Of a stretch of DNA of 64,000 nucleotides, positions 19,727-28,702 are shown piece by piece. A model generated the notes under the pieces. It was given only the letters and a program-made list of their open reading frames with translations. It had not been told where the DNA came from and did no database searches. Position 1 is the stretch's first letter. Each line of letters begins with the position of its first letter. The position numbers were made by a program, and so were the translations under genes. Source of the stretch: Labilithrix sp. (GTDB lineage: Bacteria > Myxococcota_A > Polyangia > Polyangiales > Polyangiaceae); contig JAHBWD010000020.1 of the NCBI GenBank assembly GCA_019637175.1, positions 62,001 to 126,000 on the forward strand, in the 5' to 3' direction.

Positions 19727-21106
19727 TCAGGTCATCTTCTCCGGCCTCACGTCGGCGTCGAACTGCTCGGCGGTCACGAGGCCCGACGCGATCGCCGCGT
19801 CGCGGAGCGAGAGGTTCTTCTCGTAGGCCGTCTTCGCGATCTTCGCGGCGGCGTCGTAGCCGATGCGCGGCGCGAGCGCCGTCACGAGCATGAGCGAGTT
19901 TCCGACGTGGCGCGCGATCGCCTCGCGGTTCGGCTCGATCCCGACGACGCACTTGTCGCGGAAGCTGTCGATCGCGTCGGCGAGCAGCTCCACGCTCTCG
20001 AGCAGATCGTGGATCATCATCGGCTTGAAGACGTTGAGCTCGAGGTGACCGCTCGCGCCGGCGAAGCCGATGCCGGCGTCGTTGCCCATGACGTGCGCCG
20101 CCACCATCGTGAGCGCCTCGGCCTGCGTCGGGTTCACCTTCCCCGGCATGATCGAGCTGCCGGGCTCGTTCGCCGGCAGGATCAGCTCGCCCAGGCCCGC
20201 GCGCGGACCGCTCGCGAGGAGCCGCACGTCGTTTCCGATCTTCATGCACGAAGTCGCGAGGAGGCGCGTCGCGCCGCTCGCGTCGACGATCGCCTCGTGG
20301 CCCGCGAGCGCGGCGAACTTGCTCGGCGCCGATCGGAACGGCAGGCCCGTGAGCTCGGCGATCCGCGCGGCGACGCGCTCGGCCCACGCCGGGTGCGCGT
20401 TGAGGCCGGTGCCGACGGCCGTTCCCCCGAGCGCGAGATCGAAGAGGCCGTCGAGCGATCGCTCGAGCGCCTTCTGCCCGATCGCGAGCTGCGCGCTCCA
20501 GCCGCTCATCTCCTGGCCGAGCGTGAGCGGCGTCGCGTCCATCATGTGCGTCCGGCCGATCTTCACGATGTCGGCGAACGCCTTCGCTTTGTCGTCGATC
20601 GCCGCGCGGAGGCCGGCGACCGCGGGCACGAGGCGATGCGCGATCCGCTGCGCGGCGGCGACGTGCATGACCGTGGGGAACACGTCGTTCGACGACTGCG
20701 ACATGTTCACGTGATCGTTCGGGTGGATCGGCCCCTTCTGCCCGAGCGGCGTTCCGCCGATCTCGTTGGCGAGGTTCGCGATGACCTCGTTCGCGTTCAT
20801 GTTCGACTGCGTGCCGCTCCCCGTCTGCCACACGACGAGCGGGAAGTGATCGTCGAGATCGCCCGCGGCGACCTTCGTCGCGGCGTCGGCGATCAAGGCC
20901 GCGAGCTTCGGATCGAGCTTGCCGAGATCGCGGTTGGTCGTCGCCGCCGCCGTCTTCACGACGCCGAAGGCGCCGATGACCGGACGGCCGAAGCGATGGC
21001 CGCCGATGCGGAAGTTCTCGAGGCTGCGCTGGGTCTGCGCGCCCCAGTAGCGATCCGCCGGGACCTCGACGGGGCCCATCGTGTCCGTCTCGATGCGGTG
21101 TGCCAT
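19727..21106 (-). CDS. fumC: class II fumarate hydratase
   Basis: 459 residues, the usual class II length. It converts fumarate to malate in the TCA cycle as a cytosolic tetramer without Fe-S. Signature elements are the N-terminal ETDTMGPVEVPADRYWGAQT, the TGSGTQSNMN substrate site, SSNDVFPT, the TxMMDATPLTLGQE region and the family signature GSSIMPGKVNPTQ with its mobile catalytic Ser. The start at 21106 matches known N-termini and places TACGAG (minus strand) 8 nt upstream. An ATG at 21124 would add six residues and overlap that element. It is divergent from the SurA-N gene with only 24 nt between starts. Confidence 0.97.
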   Translation of the reverse strand: MAHRIETDTMGPVEVPADRYWGAQTQRSLENFRIGGHRFGRPVIGAFGVVKTAAATTNRDLGKLDPKLAALIADAATKVAAGDLDDHFPLVVWQTGSGTQSNMNANEVIANLANEIGGTPLGQKGPIHPNDHVNMSQSSNDVFPTVMHVAAAQRIAHRLVPAVAGLRAAIDDKAKAFADIVKIGRTHMMDATPLTLGQEMSGWSAQLAIGQKALERSLDGLFDLALGGTAVGTGLNAHPAWAERVAARIAELTGLPFRSAPSKFAALAGHEAIVDASGATRLLATSCMKIGNDVRLLASGPRAGLGELILPANEPGSSIMPGKVNPTQAEALTMVAAHVMGNDAGIGFAGASGHLELNVFKPMMIHDLLESVELLADAIDSFRDKCVVGIEPNREAIARHVGNSLMLVTALAPRIGYDAAAKIAKTAYEKNLSLRDAAIASGLVTAEQFDADVRPEKMT

Positions 21107-21130
21107 CGAGAGATCTCGTAGCATGGCGCG
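21107..21130. promoter_or_regulatory. 24-bp divergent promoter region between fumC and the SurA-N gene
   Basis: TAGCAT (21119-21124, plus) ends 6 nt before the ATG at 21131. TACGAG (21115-21120 read on minus) ends 8 nt before the fumC ATG. The two -10-like elements overlap, so transcription in the two directions could interfere. Confidence 0.4.
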
Positions 21131-21718
21131 ATGAACCTCACCCTGCGGAGCGCGATCGCGAGCCTCGGCGTGATCGCCGCGACCTCTGCGACGAGGCCCG
21201 CCGTCGCCGAAGGCCGCGCGCCCATTCCGCTCGACGGCGTCGCGGCCGTCGTCGGCGAAGAGAGGATCTTCCGCTCCGACGTCACGGCGCGCGCGCGCCC
21301 GTTCCTCGATCGCCTCACGAAAGATCCGGTCAAGCGCCGCGGCGAGCTCGTCGATCTCCACAAGCAAGTGCTCATGCGCCTCGTCGACGAGACGCTCATC
21401 GCCAAGGACGCCGCGAAGCTCGACATCAAGGTGAGCGACGGCGACGTCGCCGACGGCATCGCGCGCGTCGCCGAGCAGAACAAGATGGATCGCAAGGCCC
21501 TCGAGGCCGAGGTGCGCCGCGCCGGCATGACGAAGACCGACTACGAGTACGAGATCCGGCGTCAGATCCTCGAGGGGCGCTGGCTCGTCGCGCGCGCAGG
21601 CGGCAAGATCGACCGCAAGCTCGCGAGCGATCCCGACGCGTATCAGAAGGCGCTCGAAGAGCAGCGCGAGCTCTTGCTCGTCGAGCTCCGGAGCCGCGTC
21701 TACATCGAGGTGCGGTGA
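21131..21718 (+). CDS. SurA N-terminal-domain periplasmic chaperone-like protein (no isomerase domain)
   Basis: 195 residues with a cleavable signal peptide (cleavage near AVA-EG, about residue 26). The mature part begins with the SurA-type strand LDGVAAVVGEERIFRSDV and continues with amphipathic helices (DETLIAKDAAKLDIKVSDGDV, then ADGIARV, MTKTDYEYEIRRQILEGR). No parvulin PPIase domain follows, so it is shorter than SurA (about 430). Such SurA_N-only proteins hold unfolded outer-membrane clients. Its stop overlaps the next gene's ATG by 1 nt (TGATG), tying it to a POTRA protein. Confidence 0.85.
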   Translation: MNLTLRSAIASLGVIAATSATRPAVAEGRAPIPLDGVAAVVGEERIFRSDVTARARPFLDRLTKDPVKRRGELVDLHKQVLMRLVDETLIAKDAAKLDIKVSDGDVADGIARVAEQNKMDRKALEAEVRRAGMTKTDYEYEIRRQILEGRWLVARAGGKIDRKLASDPDAYQKALEEQRELLLVELRSRVYIEVR

Positions 21719-22818
21719 TGAAGCGCCTCGCGCTCTTGCTGCTCGTCCTCGCCGGCTGCGCGGCCGCGCCGCCGCAGGGCACGCCCAAGCCTCCCGCCAC
21801 CGCGGCTCCTTCCGGTCCGCCGCCGTGCCCCGCGACGCTGATCGCCGGCGGCGATCCGATCGAGGCCGAGAGCCTCTACGGCAAGCCCGTCGCGCGCGTC
21901 TGCGTGATCGGGGCGAGCGACGATACGCGTCGCGCGGCGGAGAACGTCGTGAGCCTGAAGCCCGGCGACGCGGTCGACGCCGAGCGGATGAAGATCGACC
22001 TCGAGGCCATCTTCCGCCTCGGCGTCTTCGACGACGCGTCGGTCTACGGCCTGAGCGACGGGGGCGTCACGCTCGTGTTCGTCGTCCGCGAGCGGCCGCG
22101 GATCGGCGAGGTGGTATTCGAGGGCGCGAAGCTGCTCGGCGACGCGGCGCTCTCGAAGAAGTTCCCGATCGAGAAGCAGGCGCCCTACGATCCGGCGCGC
22201 GTCCACGAGCTCGCCGAGGCGGTGCGCGACGAGTATCGCGCGCGGGGCTACGAGTCGTGCGAGGTGAGGCAGATCGCGGAGCCGCTCGACGGCGGCCTCG
22301 TGCGCGTGAAGCTGAAGGTGACGGAAGGGCCGCTCCGGCGCTACGCCAAGATCGCGTTCAAGGGGAACGCGAAGGTCTCCGAGGCGGATCTCCAGAAGGC
22401 CGCCGCGCTGAAGGCCGGCAAGCCCTTCGTGCAGGAGGAGATCGATCGCGCCGCGATGGTCGTGGCGGCGCTCTACTACGACCGCGGGATGATCCAGGTG
22501 CGCGTGAACGTCGAGCACGGGCCGCCGCAGAAGGACGGCGGTCTCGACGTCGTCTTCAGCGTCGACGAGGGCGACGTCTTCCACGTCGGCGCGCTGCGCG
22601 CGACGAAGCTCGGCGCGCCGCTCGAGAAGGAGCTGCTCGCGCGCATCAAGGCGCGACCGAAGCAGACGTTCGCACGCTACGTGATCGCCAAGGACGTCCA
22701 GGACCTCAGGGCCTGGTTCGAGTCGAAGGGCCAGCGCGTGGAGATCAACCCGATCACCGACGTCGACGTGAAGAAGAAGACGATCGACGTGACGTTCGAG
22801 GTCGAGGCCGTCCCCTGA
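21718..22818 (+). CDS. POTRA-domain lipoprotein, BamA/TamA-like without barrel
   Basis: 366 residues. A lipobox (LAGC at about 15-18) is followed by a Pro-rich linker. At least four POTRA-like repeats follow, with the pattern beta-alpha-alpha-beta-beta (LEAIFRLGVFDDASVY, RIGEVVFEGAKLL, YAKIAFKGNAKVSEADL, FHVGALRATKLGA). Full BamA or TamA proteins carry a C-terminal 16-strand barrel, but here the protein stops after the last POTRA (VDVTFEVEAVP). It could act as a lipid-anchored periplasmic partner in outer-membrane protein delivery, together with the coupled SurA-N protein. The role is inferred from context. Confidence 0.85.
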   Translation: MKRLALLLLVLAGCAAAPPQGTPKPPATAAPSGPPPCPATLIAGGDPIEAESLYGKPVARVCVIGASDDTRRAAENVVSLKPGDAVDAERMKIDLEAIFRLGVFDDASVYGLSDGGVTLVFVVRERPRIGEVVFEGAKLLGDAALSKKFPIEKQAPYDPARVHELAEAVRDEYRARGYESCEVRQIAEPLDGGLVRVKLKVTEGPLRRYAKIAFKGNAKVSEADLQKAAALKAGKPFVQEEIDRAAMVVAALYYDRGMIQVRVNVEHGPPQKDGGLDVVFSVDEGDVFHVGALRATKLGAPLEKELLARIKARPKQTFARYVIAKDVQDLRAWFESKGQRVEINPITDVDVKKKTIDVTFEVEAVP

Positions 22819-22840
22819 GACACTCTCCTCGTCGAGACGC

Positions 22841-23263
22841 TCACTTGCTCGCGGAGAGCGCTTCGGGGATCTGACGAACGGCGTTGCGCACGGCGACGCG
22901 GAGCACGGCCTTGCGCAGCTCGGCGCTCGCGCTGTTCGACTCGGATCGCGCGCGGCCTTCGATGATCGCGAGCAACGTCCCGCTCTTGCCGTCGTGCAGC
23001 GTCGCGTTGACCGTGCAGGCGACCGGCGCGTCGGACGTCCCGATGAGCGCCACGGAGACGATGATCTTGCGCCGGCTCTTCAGGCGCGACGCATCCACGC
23101 CGAGGAGCTCGCCTTCGGCCGTGGTGCGAAGCGTCGCGCGGTCGACGCCCGAGCTCGGGGGCGCTTCGACGCTCCCGAGGGCGAGCGACGTCTCGGCCGC
23201 GCCTGCGTCGTTCGACGACAGAGCGGCCGCAGCGAGCACGAACGTGCAGAAGAGCCGCTTCAT
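22841..23263 (-). CDS. hypothetical periplasmic protein
   Basis: 140 residues with a signal peptide (MKRLFCTFVLAAAALS, cleavage near AGA-AE). The mature protein is a predicted alpha/beta fold with VACTVNATLHDGKSGTLLAI and a C-terminal helix VLRVAVRNAVRQIPEAL. I do not recognise a family; the strand pattern is reminiscent of small periplasmic proteins that assist lipoprotein assembly, but this is speculative. It converges with the POTRA gene with 22 nt between stops. No promoter is evident. Confidence 0.65.
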   Translation of the reverse strand: MKRLFCTFVLAAAALSSNDAGAAETSLALGSVEAPPSSGVDRATLRTTAEGELLGVDASRLKSRRKIIVSVALIGTSDAPVACTVNATLHDGKSGTLLAIIEGRARSESNSASAELRKAVLRVAVRNAVRQIPEALSASK

Positions 23264-23454
23264 CGCGAGCAAGGACAGCAACGGGCGAGCCGCTGGGCCA
23301 AGTTCGCGTCAGCGCGAATTTCCTGCCCTTCTCTCGAGGTGAAGGTGCGACACGCCGTGGCAAGTCGCGACGCATACCCGGATTGTCTCGACACACGGCG
23401 ACGGCCGGCGCTAAGCACTTATTGGCGCACGGGACTCTTCACAAGGGTGAGGTC

Positions 23455-24432
23455 ATGGCGAAAAACTTCCTCGATCAGCTCAAAGAAATGACCGTCGTGG
23501 TCGCCGACACGGGCGACATCAACTCGATCGAGAAGTTTCGGCCGCGCGACTCGACGACCAACCCCTCGCTCATCGCGGCCGCCGCGGCGATGCCGGCGTA
23601 CGCCAAGCTCGTCGACGACGCGCTCGTATGGGCGAGGAAGGAGACGAAGGGCGGCGGCACCGAGGACGTGATCAAGCGCGCGATCGATCGCCTCGCGGTC
23701 GCGTTCGGGCTCGAGATCCTGAAGATCGTCCCCGGCCGCGTCTCCACCGAGGTCGACGCGCGCCTCTCTTACGACACGCAGGGAACGATCGAGAAGGCGC
23801 GCAGCCTCATCGCGATGTACGAAGCGGCGGGCACGAAGCGCGAGCGCATCCTCATCAAGATCGCCTCGACGTGGGAGGGGATCCGCGCGGCCGAGGTCCT
23901 GGAGAAGGAGGGCATCCACTGCAACCTCACGCTCCTCTTCGGCTTGCATCAGGCGATCGCGTGCGCCGAAGCGAAGGTCACGCTCATCTCGCCGTTCGTC
24001 GGGCGCATCCTCGACTGGCACAAGAAGGCGACCGGCCGCGAGAGCTACCCGTCGCACGAAGATCCGGGCGTCATCAGCGTCACGACCATCTTCAACTACT
24101 ACAAGAAGCACGGCCACCAGACCGAGGTCATGGGCGCGAGCTTCCGCAACATGGGCGAGATCACCGAGCTCGCGGGCTGCGATCTGCTCACGATCGCGCC
24201 GAACCTGCTCGCCGAGCTCGAGAAGTCGACGGGAGATCTCCCGCGCAAGCTCGACGCCAAGGCGGCTCAGGCGATGGACATCCCGAAGATCGTCGTCGAC
24301 GAAGCGACGTTCCGCAAGATGCACGAGGCCGATCGCATGGCCTTCGACAAGCTCGACGAGGGCATCAAGGGATTCTCGAAGTCCCTCGAGGCGCTCGAGA
24401 AGCAGCTCGCCGATCGCCTCGCGGCGCTTTAA
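23455..24432 (+). CDS. tal: transaldolase
   Basis: 325 residues, matching TalB-type enzymes (about 317). It moves a dihydroxyacetone unit between sugar phosphates in the non-oxidative pentose phosphate pathway. The Schiff-base Lys is Lys135 in ILIKIASTWEGI. The N-terminal DSTTNPSLI signature, GRVSTEVDARLSYDT, CNLTLLFG and MGASFRN are all conserved. The ATG at 23455 follows GGTGAGG with good spacing, and an upstream in-frame ATG at 23383 is rejected. The stop codon directly abuts the stop of the convergent gene. Confidence 0.97.
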   Translation: MAKNFLDQLKEMTVVVADTGDINSIEKFRPRDSTTNPSLIAAAAAMPAYAKLVDDALVWARKETKGGGTEDVIKRAIDRLAVAFGLEILKIVPGRVSTEVDARLSYDTQGTIEKARSLIAMYEAAGTKRERILIKIASTWEGIRAAEVLEKEGIHCNLTLLFGLHQAIACAEAKVTLISPFVGRILDWHKKATGRESYPSHEDPGVISVTTIFNYYKKHGHQTEVMGASFRNMGEITELAGCDLLTIAPNLLAELEKSTGDLPRKLDAKAAQAMDIPKIVVDEATFRKMHEADRMAFDKLDEGIKGFSKSLEALEKQLADRLAAL

Positions 24433-25371
24433 TTACTTGCTGTCCTCCTCGGGCCGACCGGTGCAGACGCCCTCGGGGCCCATCCCCGCGGCGGCGACGG
24501 CCGTGGCGAGGTCGCCGGCGTCGGTGTCGAACGGACCGCCGTCCGGCATCGGGCTGGTCGCGCCGCAGTGATCCCAGTAGCTCTTGCACTTGCCGCCGGC
24601 GACGTCGCACGAGCCCGCGACGATGAAGGGCGTGCCCGGCTTGTTCTCGCAGACGTGACCGCGACAATCGATGTCGCCCTTGCAGTCGGCCCCGTTCGCG
24701 CCGAGGCAGACGAACGTGTCGACGGCGAAGTCGATCTGGCAATAGTCGGTGGCCTCGACCTTGATCGCCGTCGCTTCCTCGAAGCTCTTGGTCTCCTTCG
24801 GTGCGTAGTAGCCGAGGTGATCGACCTTCTCGTCGACCTCGTTGATGACGCCGACGACGAGGGCGCCGCCGTCACCGTCCGGTACGAGGAAGTTGTCGTA
24901 GAAGCGGCTCGCGGACGAGAAGCGGAGGAAGTACGTGCCGGGCTTGACGCTCCGCAGGCGGTACTTCAGCACCGTCGTCGGGGAAGGAACGATGGAGATC
25001 GCGCTCGGCGGCGAGGGCAACGCACACTGGCCGCCCCCGCAGTACGCGAGCCGCTGCGGGATCCGGAACGCCTCCGCGGGGAACGTCACGGGGATGAGAT
25101 CGACGCGGATGAGCGTGCCGGCGGGCAGCGCGCGCGCCAGGTTGATCGTGCCCATGACCTCGATGCCGCCCGAGCCGCGCCCGTCGAACATGTCGGGATC
25201 GGGGATGCGGGTCGTCTCGGTGCACGTCGCGCCGAGCGGCGCGTCGGGGCCCCCCTCGGTGAAGTCCGCTTGCGCCGGCGGCTTGTTGCTGCCGCTGCTG
25301 CAGCCATAGGCGACGACGCCACCCGACGCCGAGGCGAGACCCAAGAAGAGCATCCACCGACGTGCACGCAT
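24433..25371 (-). CDS. hypothetical lipoprotein, Cys-rich C-terminus
   Basis: 312 residues. A lipoprotein signal ends VAYGC. The central part (about 45-220) is beta-rich, with hints of an immunoglobulin-like domain (YRLRSVKPGTYFLRFSSASR). The C-terminal third has paired Cys (FVCLGANGADCKGDIDCRGHVC), suggesting disulfide loops. Function unknown. The ATG at 25371 is preceded by AAGGAG at a good distance on the minus strand, one of the clearer Shine-Dalgarno sites here. Confidence 0.78.
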   Translation of the reverse strand: MRARRWMLFLGLASASGGVVAYGCSSGSNKPPAQADFTEGGPDAPLGATCTETTRIPDPDMFDGRGSGGIEVMGTINLARALPAGTLIRVDLIPVTFPAEAFRIPQRLAYCGGGQCALPSPPSAISIVPSPTTVLKYRLRSVKPGTYFLRFSSASRFYDNFLVPDGDGGALVVGVINEVDEKVDHLGYYAPKETKSFEEATAIKVEATDYCQIDFAVDTFVCLGANGADCKGDIDCRGHVCENKPGTPFIVAGSCDVAGGKCKSYWDHCGATSPMPDGGPFDTDAGDLATAVAAAGMGPEGVCTGRPEEDSK

Positions 25372-25450
25372 GCTGCCCGCTCCTTGAAGATGGGGGCGCA
25401 AGACGAACCCCCTCCGCAGCCATCTTAGACGAGCGCGAGCGGCGAGCGCA

Positions 25451-26725
25451 TCATTCTGACCGACGCGCGCGGCGAGCGAGCGCGCCCGACAGCAGCGCCA
25501 AGCCCACGAGCCACATGGGCGCCGAGCCGAGACCGCGCGGGCCGGGCGACGTCGCGCACCCGCTCCCACCTTCGCTTTCTTCGGCGGGCGCCGGCTCCGC
25601 GACCGGAGCGCGGTCGGGGACGGCCGACGCCTCCGGCGTGCTCTCCGGCGGCGTCGCGGCCGGCTCCTCCGGATCCTTCGGGCAGGTGTCGGGGATCGAC
25701 AGGTAGGGGTTGTGGCAGTAGTCGAGCGAGAACGGCGCCGGGAACGTGAGGCGCTTCTGCATCGTGAACGCAGGATCGAAGAACTGAGAGCCCTTCGCGC
25801 TCACGCCCGCGCCGCCTTCCTGGTTCCATGGCCCGCTCGGCGAGGTGCCGCCGTCGCCCATGAACGCGCCGCCGAACTGCTTGGGGCACGCGAGCACGTC
25901 GCAGCGCTCGCCGTTGAAGTCGATCAAGTCCTTGAAGGTGTTGCCCGGACCGACCGACGTGCGCCTCGACCAGAAGCTCGTGAGCATCTCGGTGAGCACG
26001 TACCCCGCCTCGACGACCTTGCCCCTCGCGACCGCGGGCATCGCCGCGGGAAGATCGGGGCGATAGATGACGCCGGTGCCCTCGAGCCGCGGCGCCTCGC
26101 CGTGGTTGCACGTGAGCTGGAGATCCGGAAAGAGATCGTTCGGCGGCGAATAGCCTCCGCAGAACCCGTGACCGACCTGCTGGACGTAGACCTCGGGGCG
26201 TCCCTTCGCGTCGAGGCGAAGCGCGCCGTTGGGCGTCTTCGCCGCCGGCTTCACGCTCGCGTCGGCGTAGGCGAACCACTCGAGGTGGAAGCGCGTCTCG
26301 TAGGCGAGGAGCTTGCCCGCGCCGCCGGTCTTCGCGATCACCGCGAAGACGCTCTCGGTGTCGTGCTCGTGGCCGTTCGTCACCTTGGTGTCGACGGCGT
26401 GGTACGGCATGTACTGCACGAACCAGTGCGTCGTGGTCTCGATCACCGTGTAATACACGGTGCCGATCAGCTTGCACGCACCTCCGGCGCACGGTGAGCC
26501 GGCGCACTTGCTCGGCTCGGCCACGCACGTCGTGTTCTCTTCGTTGTCGTCGCCGGCCCAGTTGCCGTCGAAGTCGTAGGCGGCGAAGAGGTCGCGCGTG
26601 GTGTCGCGCACCTGCTGGTAGAAGACGGGCGCGTACGTCTTCGCGATCGTGTCGCGATCGACGGCGAGCGCGGAGCCGCTCGAGAGCAGGATCGACGCGC
26701 CGATCGCGCACGCGGCGCGCTTCAC
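25451..26725 (-). CDS. exported protein with a MYXO-CTERM-like tail and a GHEHDTE motif
   Basis: 424 residues from a GTG whose GTGA overlaps the stop of the Kelch gene. The signal peptide ends ALA-VD. Residues 25-300 hold aromatic-rich blocks (YAPVFYQQV, YDFDGNW, THWFVQYMPYHA) and NGHEHDTES, which recalls the GHRHDWE heptapeptide of NPP1/NLP necrosis-inducing proteins. The match is short and the fold is not proven. A Pro/Glu/Ala-rich stretch leads to a C-terminal Cys, a hydrophobic helix (MWLVGLALLSGALA) and RRARR, as in MYXO-CTERM surface-sorting tags. Six or more Cys suggest disulfides. Confidence 0.8.
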   Translation of the reverse strand: MKRAACAIGASILLSSGSALAVDRDTIAKTYAPVFYQQVRDTTRDLFAAYDFDGNWAGDDNEENTTCVAEPSKCAGSPCAGGACKLIGTVYYTVIETTTHWFVQYMPYHAVDTKVTNGHEHDTESVFAVIAKTGGAGKLLAYETRFHLEWFAYADASVKPAAKTPNGALRLDAKGRPEVYVQQVGHGFCGGYSPPNDLFPDLQLTCNHGEAPRLEGTGVIYRPDLPAAMPAVARGKVVEAGYVLTEMLTSFWSRRTSVGPGNTFKDLIDFNGERCDVLACPKQFGGAFMGDGGTSPSGPWNQEGGAGVSAKGSQFFDPAFTMQKRLTFPAPFSLDYCHNPYLSIPDTCPKDPEEPAATPPESTPEASAVPDRAPVAEPAPAEESEGGSGCATSPGPRGLGSAPMWLVGLALLSGALARRARRSE

Positions 26726-27846
26726 GGGCTCACCGGAAAGCGCACGCGCGCCGAGAAGACGGTGTCGAGCCCGCCGCCGTCGTAGCCGCCGCCGACGACG
26801 TAGACGAAGTCGCCGTGCACCGCGACGGCGTGGCTCGTGCGCCCTTGGGGCAGAGGCGCTACGGCGGTCCACTCGCCGAGCTCGCCGCTCTCGGCGATCT
26901 TCGCGGCGAAGACGTCGGCGCGGCCCTTGCCGGTCATGATCTCGTCCTTGCCGCCGATCACGAACACCCATCCGTCGACGGCGATCGCCTTGCCGAACGA
27001 CGTCGGCTTCGGGAGCGCGCGCACGGGGAAGGAAGCGCCCGGCGCGCCCGCCGGATCGATCGCGGCGGCGGCGCCGTCGGCGAGCACCGCGTTGCCGCGC
27101 TCGGCGCTCGCGTAGCCGCCGAGCGCGTAGATGAACCCGCCGGTGAACGCGTACTGCGGGTGGCCGCGGAAGCCGGTGAGCCACGTCGTCTGATCCCACG
27201 CGCCGAGCGATCCGTCGTCGCGGAGCGCCGCGCGCACGAGCGCGACGCCTCCCGCGGGCGGATCTGCGGCGGCGTCGGGCAAGCGCGCGTGGAACGCGTG
27301 GAGCGCACCGCCGGAGACGGTCGCGTGCGCGTAGAGGACGCGCACGCCGTCGGGGAGCGCGCCGATCTCGCTCCAGTCGCCGAGCGTGCCTTCGTCGGAG
27401 AGCGTCGCCCGGCGCACCTTGCGCGGCGACGCGTCGCCCGGCGCGTCGTCTTCGAAGATCCCGTCGACGAGAAAGACGTCACGACCGCTCGCCGCCGCGG
27501 TGCACGAGGCGACGGGGCTCGGCGCCTTGCCCGCGAGCGTCCACGCGCCGAGCGATCCGTCGTTCGCGATGCGCGCGACGTGCACGTCGGCGACGGTCTC
27601 GAACGCGCTCGCGCCCTTCGGCTTGTGGTTGCCGCCGACGACGACGAGGAACCCGTTCGCCGCGACGACGCAGTGATTGCCACGCGCCACGGGCATCGGC
27701 GCCTCGGTCTCCCACGCGGCGATCTCTCCGGTCGCCCGGCTCGCCGGAGGCGCGCTCGACGACGGCGCGCCGGTGCCCGCCGTGTCCGTCGCGCTTGCAC
27801 ACGCCGCCAACGAGAGCGCCCCCGCGCAGAGCAGACCGAGCTTCAT
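26722..27846 (-). CDS. Kelch-repeat lipoprotein
   Basis: 374 residues with a lipobox (LAAC near 16). Six or so Kelch repeats cover residues 45-370: each has a hydrophobic strand with a GG pair (FLVVVGGNH, FIYALGGYA, WVFVIGGKD, FVYVVGGGY) preceded by LG-x-W and L-P-x-G-R/x-x-H-A. The fold is a beta-propeller probably used for binding at the cell surface. It is first in a two-gene unit with the MYXO-CTERM protein, so the two may work together. TAGAAC on the minus strand ends 7 nt before the ATG. Confidence 0.88.
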   Translation of the reverse strand: MKLGLLCAGALSLAACASATDTAGTGAPSSSAPPASRATGEIAAWETEAPMPVARGNHCVVAANGFLVVVGGNHKPKGASAFETVADVHVARIANDGSLGAWTLAGKAPSPVASCTAAASGRDVFLVDGIFEDDAPGDASPRKVRRATLSDEGTLGDWSEIGALPDGVRVLYAHATVSGGALHAFHARLPDAAADPPAGGVALVRAALRDDGSLGAWDQTTWLTGFRGHPQYAFTGGFIYALGGYASAERGNAVLADGAAAAIDPAGAPGASFPVRALPKPTSFGKAIAVDGWVFVIGGKDEIMTGKGRADVFAAKIAESGELGEWTAVAPLPQGRTSHAVAVHGDFVYVVGGGYDGGGLDTVFSARVRFPVSP

Positions 27847-27852
27847 GCGCGA

Positions 27853-27872
27853 AGTTCTACATGCGCAGAACT
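27853..27872. promoter_or_regulatory. inverted repeat overlapping the Kelch gene promoter
   Basis: AGTTCT (27853-27858) and AGAACT (27867-27872) are inverted copies separated by 8 nt. The left arm covers the -10-like TAGAAC of the Kelch gene (27854-27859 on minus), which is where a repressor would act. Confidence 0.35.
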
Positions 27873-27929
27873 CTTTTCAGTACGAACTATTTGCGTCTCA
27901 AGTGTTTTGCCGCACCGCGCCAGGGGCGC

Positions 27930-28661
27930 TCAGTAGCAGCCCACCAGATCGCCCTTCACGGCGCACTTCTCGCGCGATCGGCACTTCTCGTCGGCGACGA
28001 ACTTCTTGCCGACGCACTTGAGGATCGACCGCTCGTCGGTCGCGCACGCGAAGTGGCCTTCCTTGTCGCAGGTGTCGCCGACATTGGCGATCGAGTCGTC
28101 GCACTCGACCTTGAAGCCCGCGCCCTTGTCGCCCGTGACCTTGCAGCCGTTCTTGCCCTTGCAGTTGCTCGCGACGACGAACTTGCTCTGGCGACAGACG
28201 AGCGCGTTCTTCTTGTCGGGCGAGCAGGCGTAGTCTTCTTCCTCGCGGCACGCGTCGCCCAGGTTGGCGATGCTGTTGTCGCAGACGACCTTCTTCTGCT
28301 CCATCAGGCAGCTGCGCTCGCCGAGGCAGCTCTGCACGAACGTCCACCGATTCTTCTGGCACTCGAGCATGCCCTTCTTGTCGGACGTGCAGACGAAGTC
28401 GTTCTGGAGGTTGCAGACGTCTTTGTCTTCGGCGACGGACTGGTCGCAGACGTACTCGCCGCCCGTCTTGGCGCACCCGGCCGGGCCGCGGCACGTCATC
28501 TCCTCCCATTTGCCGTCGTGACAGACGAGCGCCTGCTTGGCGTCGGCGCAGACCTCCTTCGTCTCGATCTTGCAGCTCGCGCCGGCCTTCGGCTTGCACC
28601 CGACGAGCATCGAGGCGCACGCGAAGACCATCGCGACGGCCAGAAGACGAGACCGGTCCAT
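27930..28661 (-). CDS. Cys-repeat lipoprotein of unknown function
   Basis: 243 residues. The signal ends SMLVGC. The mature part is built of about four imperfect repeats of roughly 55 residues: G-x-x-C, two more Cys around a K-x-x-LVC or ML-x-C strand, W or F-V, C-x-G/E-x-x-x-C, then V-x-C-D-x-S-(I/V)-A. The repeat CDNSIAN/CDDSIAN/CDQSVAE is nearly exact. Regular Cys spacing suggests one small disulfide domain copied in tandem. TAAACT at 28671-28676 (minus strand) ends 9 nt before the ATG. I know no named family for it. Confidence 0.8.
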   Translation of the reverse strand: MDRSRLLAVAMVFACASMLVGCKPKAGASCKIETKEVCADAKQALVCHDGKWEEMTCRGPAGCAKTGGEYVCDQSVAEDKDVCNLQNDFVCTSDKKGMLECQKNRWTFVQSCLGERSCLMEQKKVVCDNSIANLGDACREEEDYACSPDKKNALVCRQSKFVVASNCKGKNGCKVTGDKGAGFKVECDDSIANVGDTCDKEGHFACATDERSILKCVGKKFVADEKCRSREKCAVKGDLVGCY

Positions 28662-28702
28662 CAGCGCCGAGTTTATTCGGGTTCGAGCGAGACTGCCCAG
28701 CT

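Noticed and set aside
18905..21121. Plus-strand frame antisense to Uma2 and fumC
   Set aside because: Arg/Ala/Asp-rich low-complexity translation over two well supported genes.
28662..28702. Possible tRNA because of a GGTTCGA-type motif
   Set aside because: Only 41 nt long and no acceptor stem or anticodon arm.
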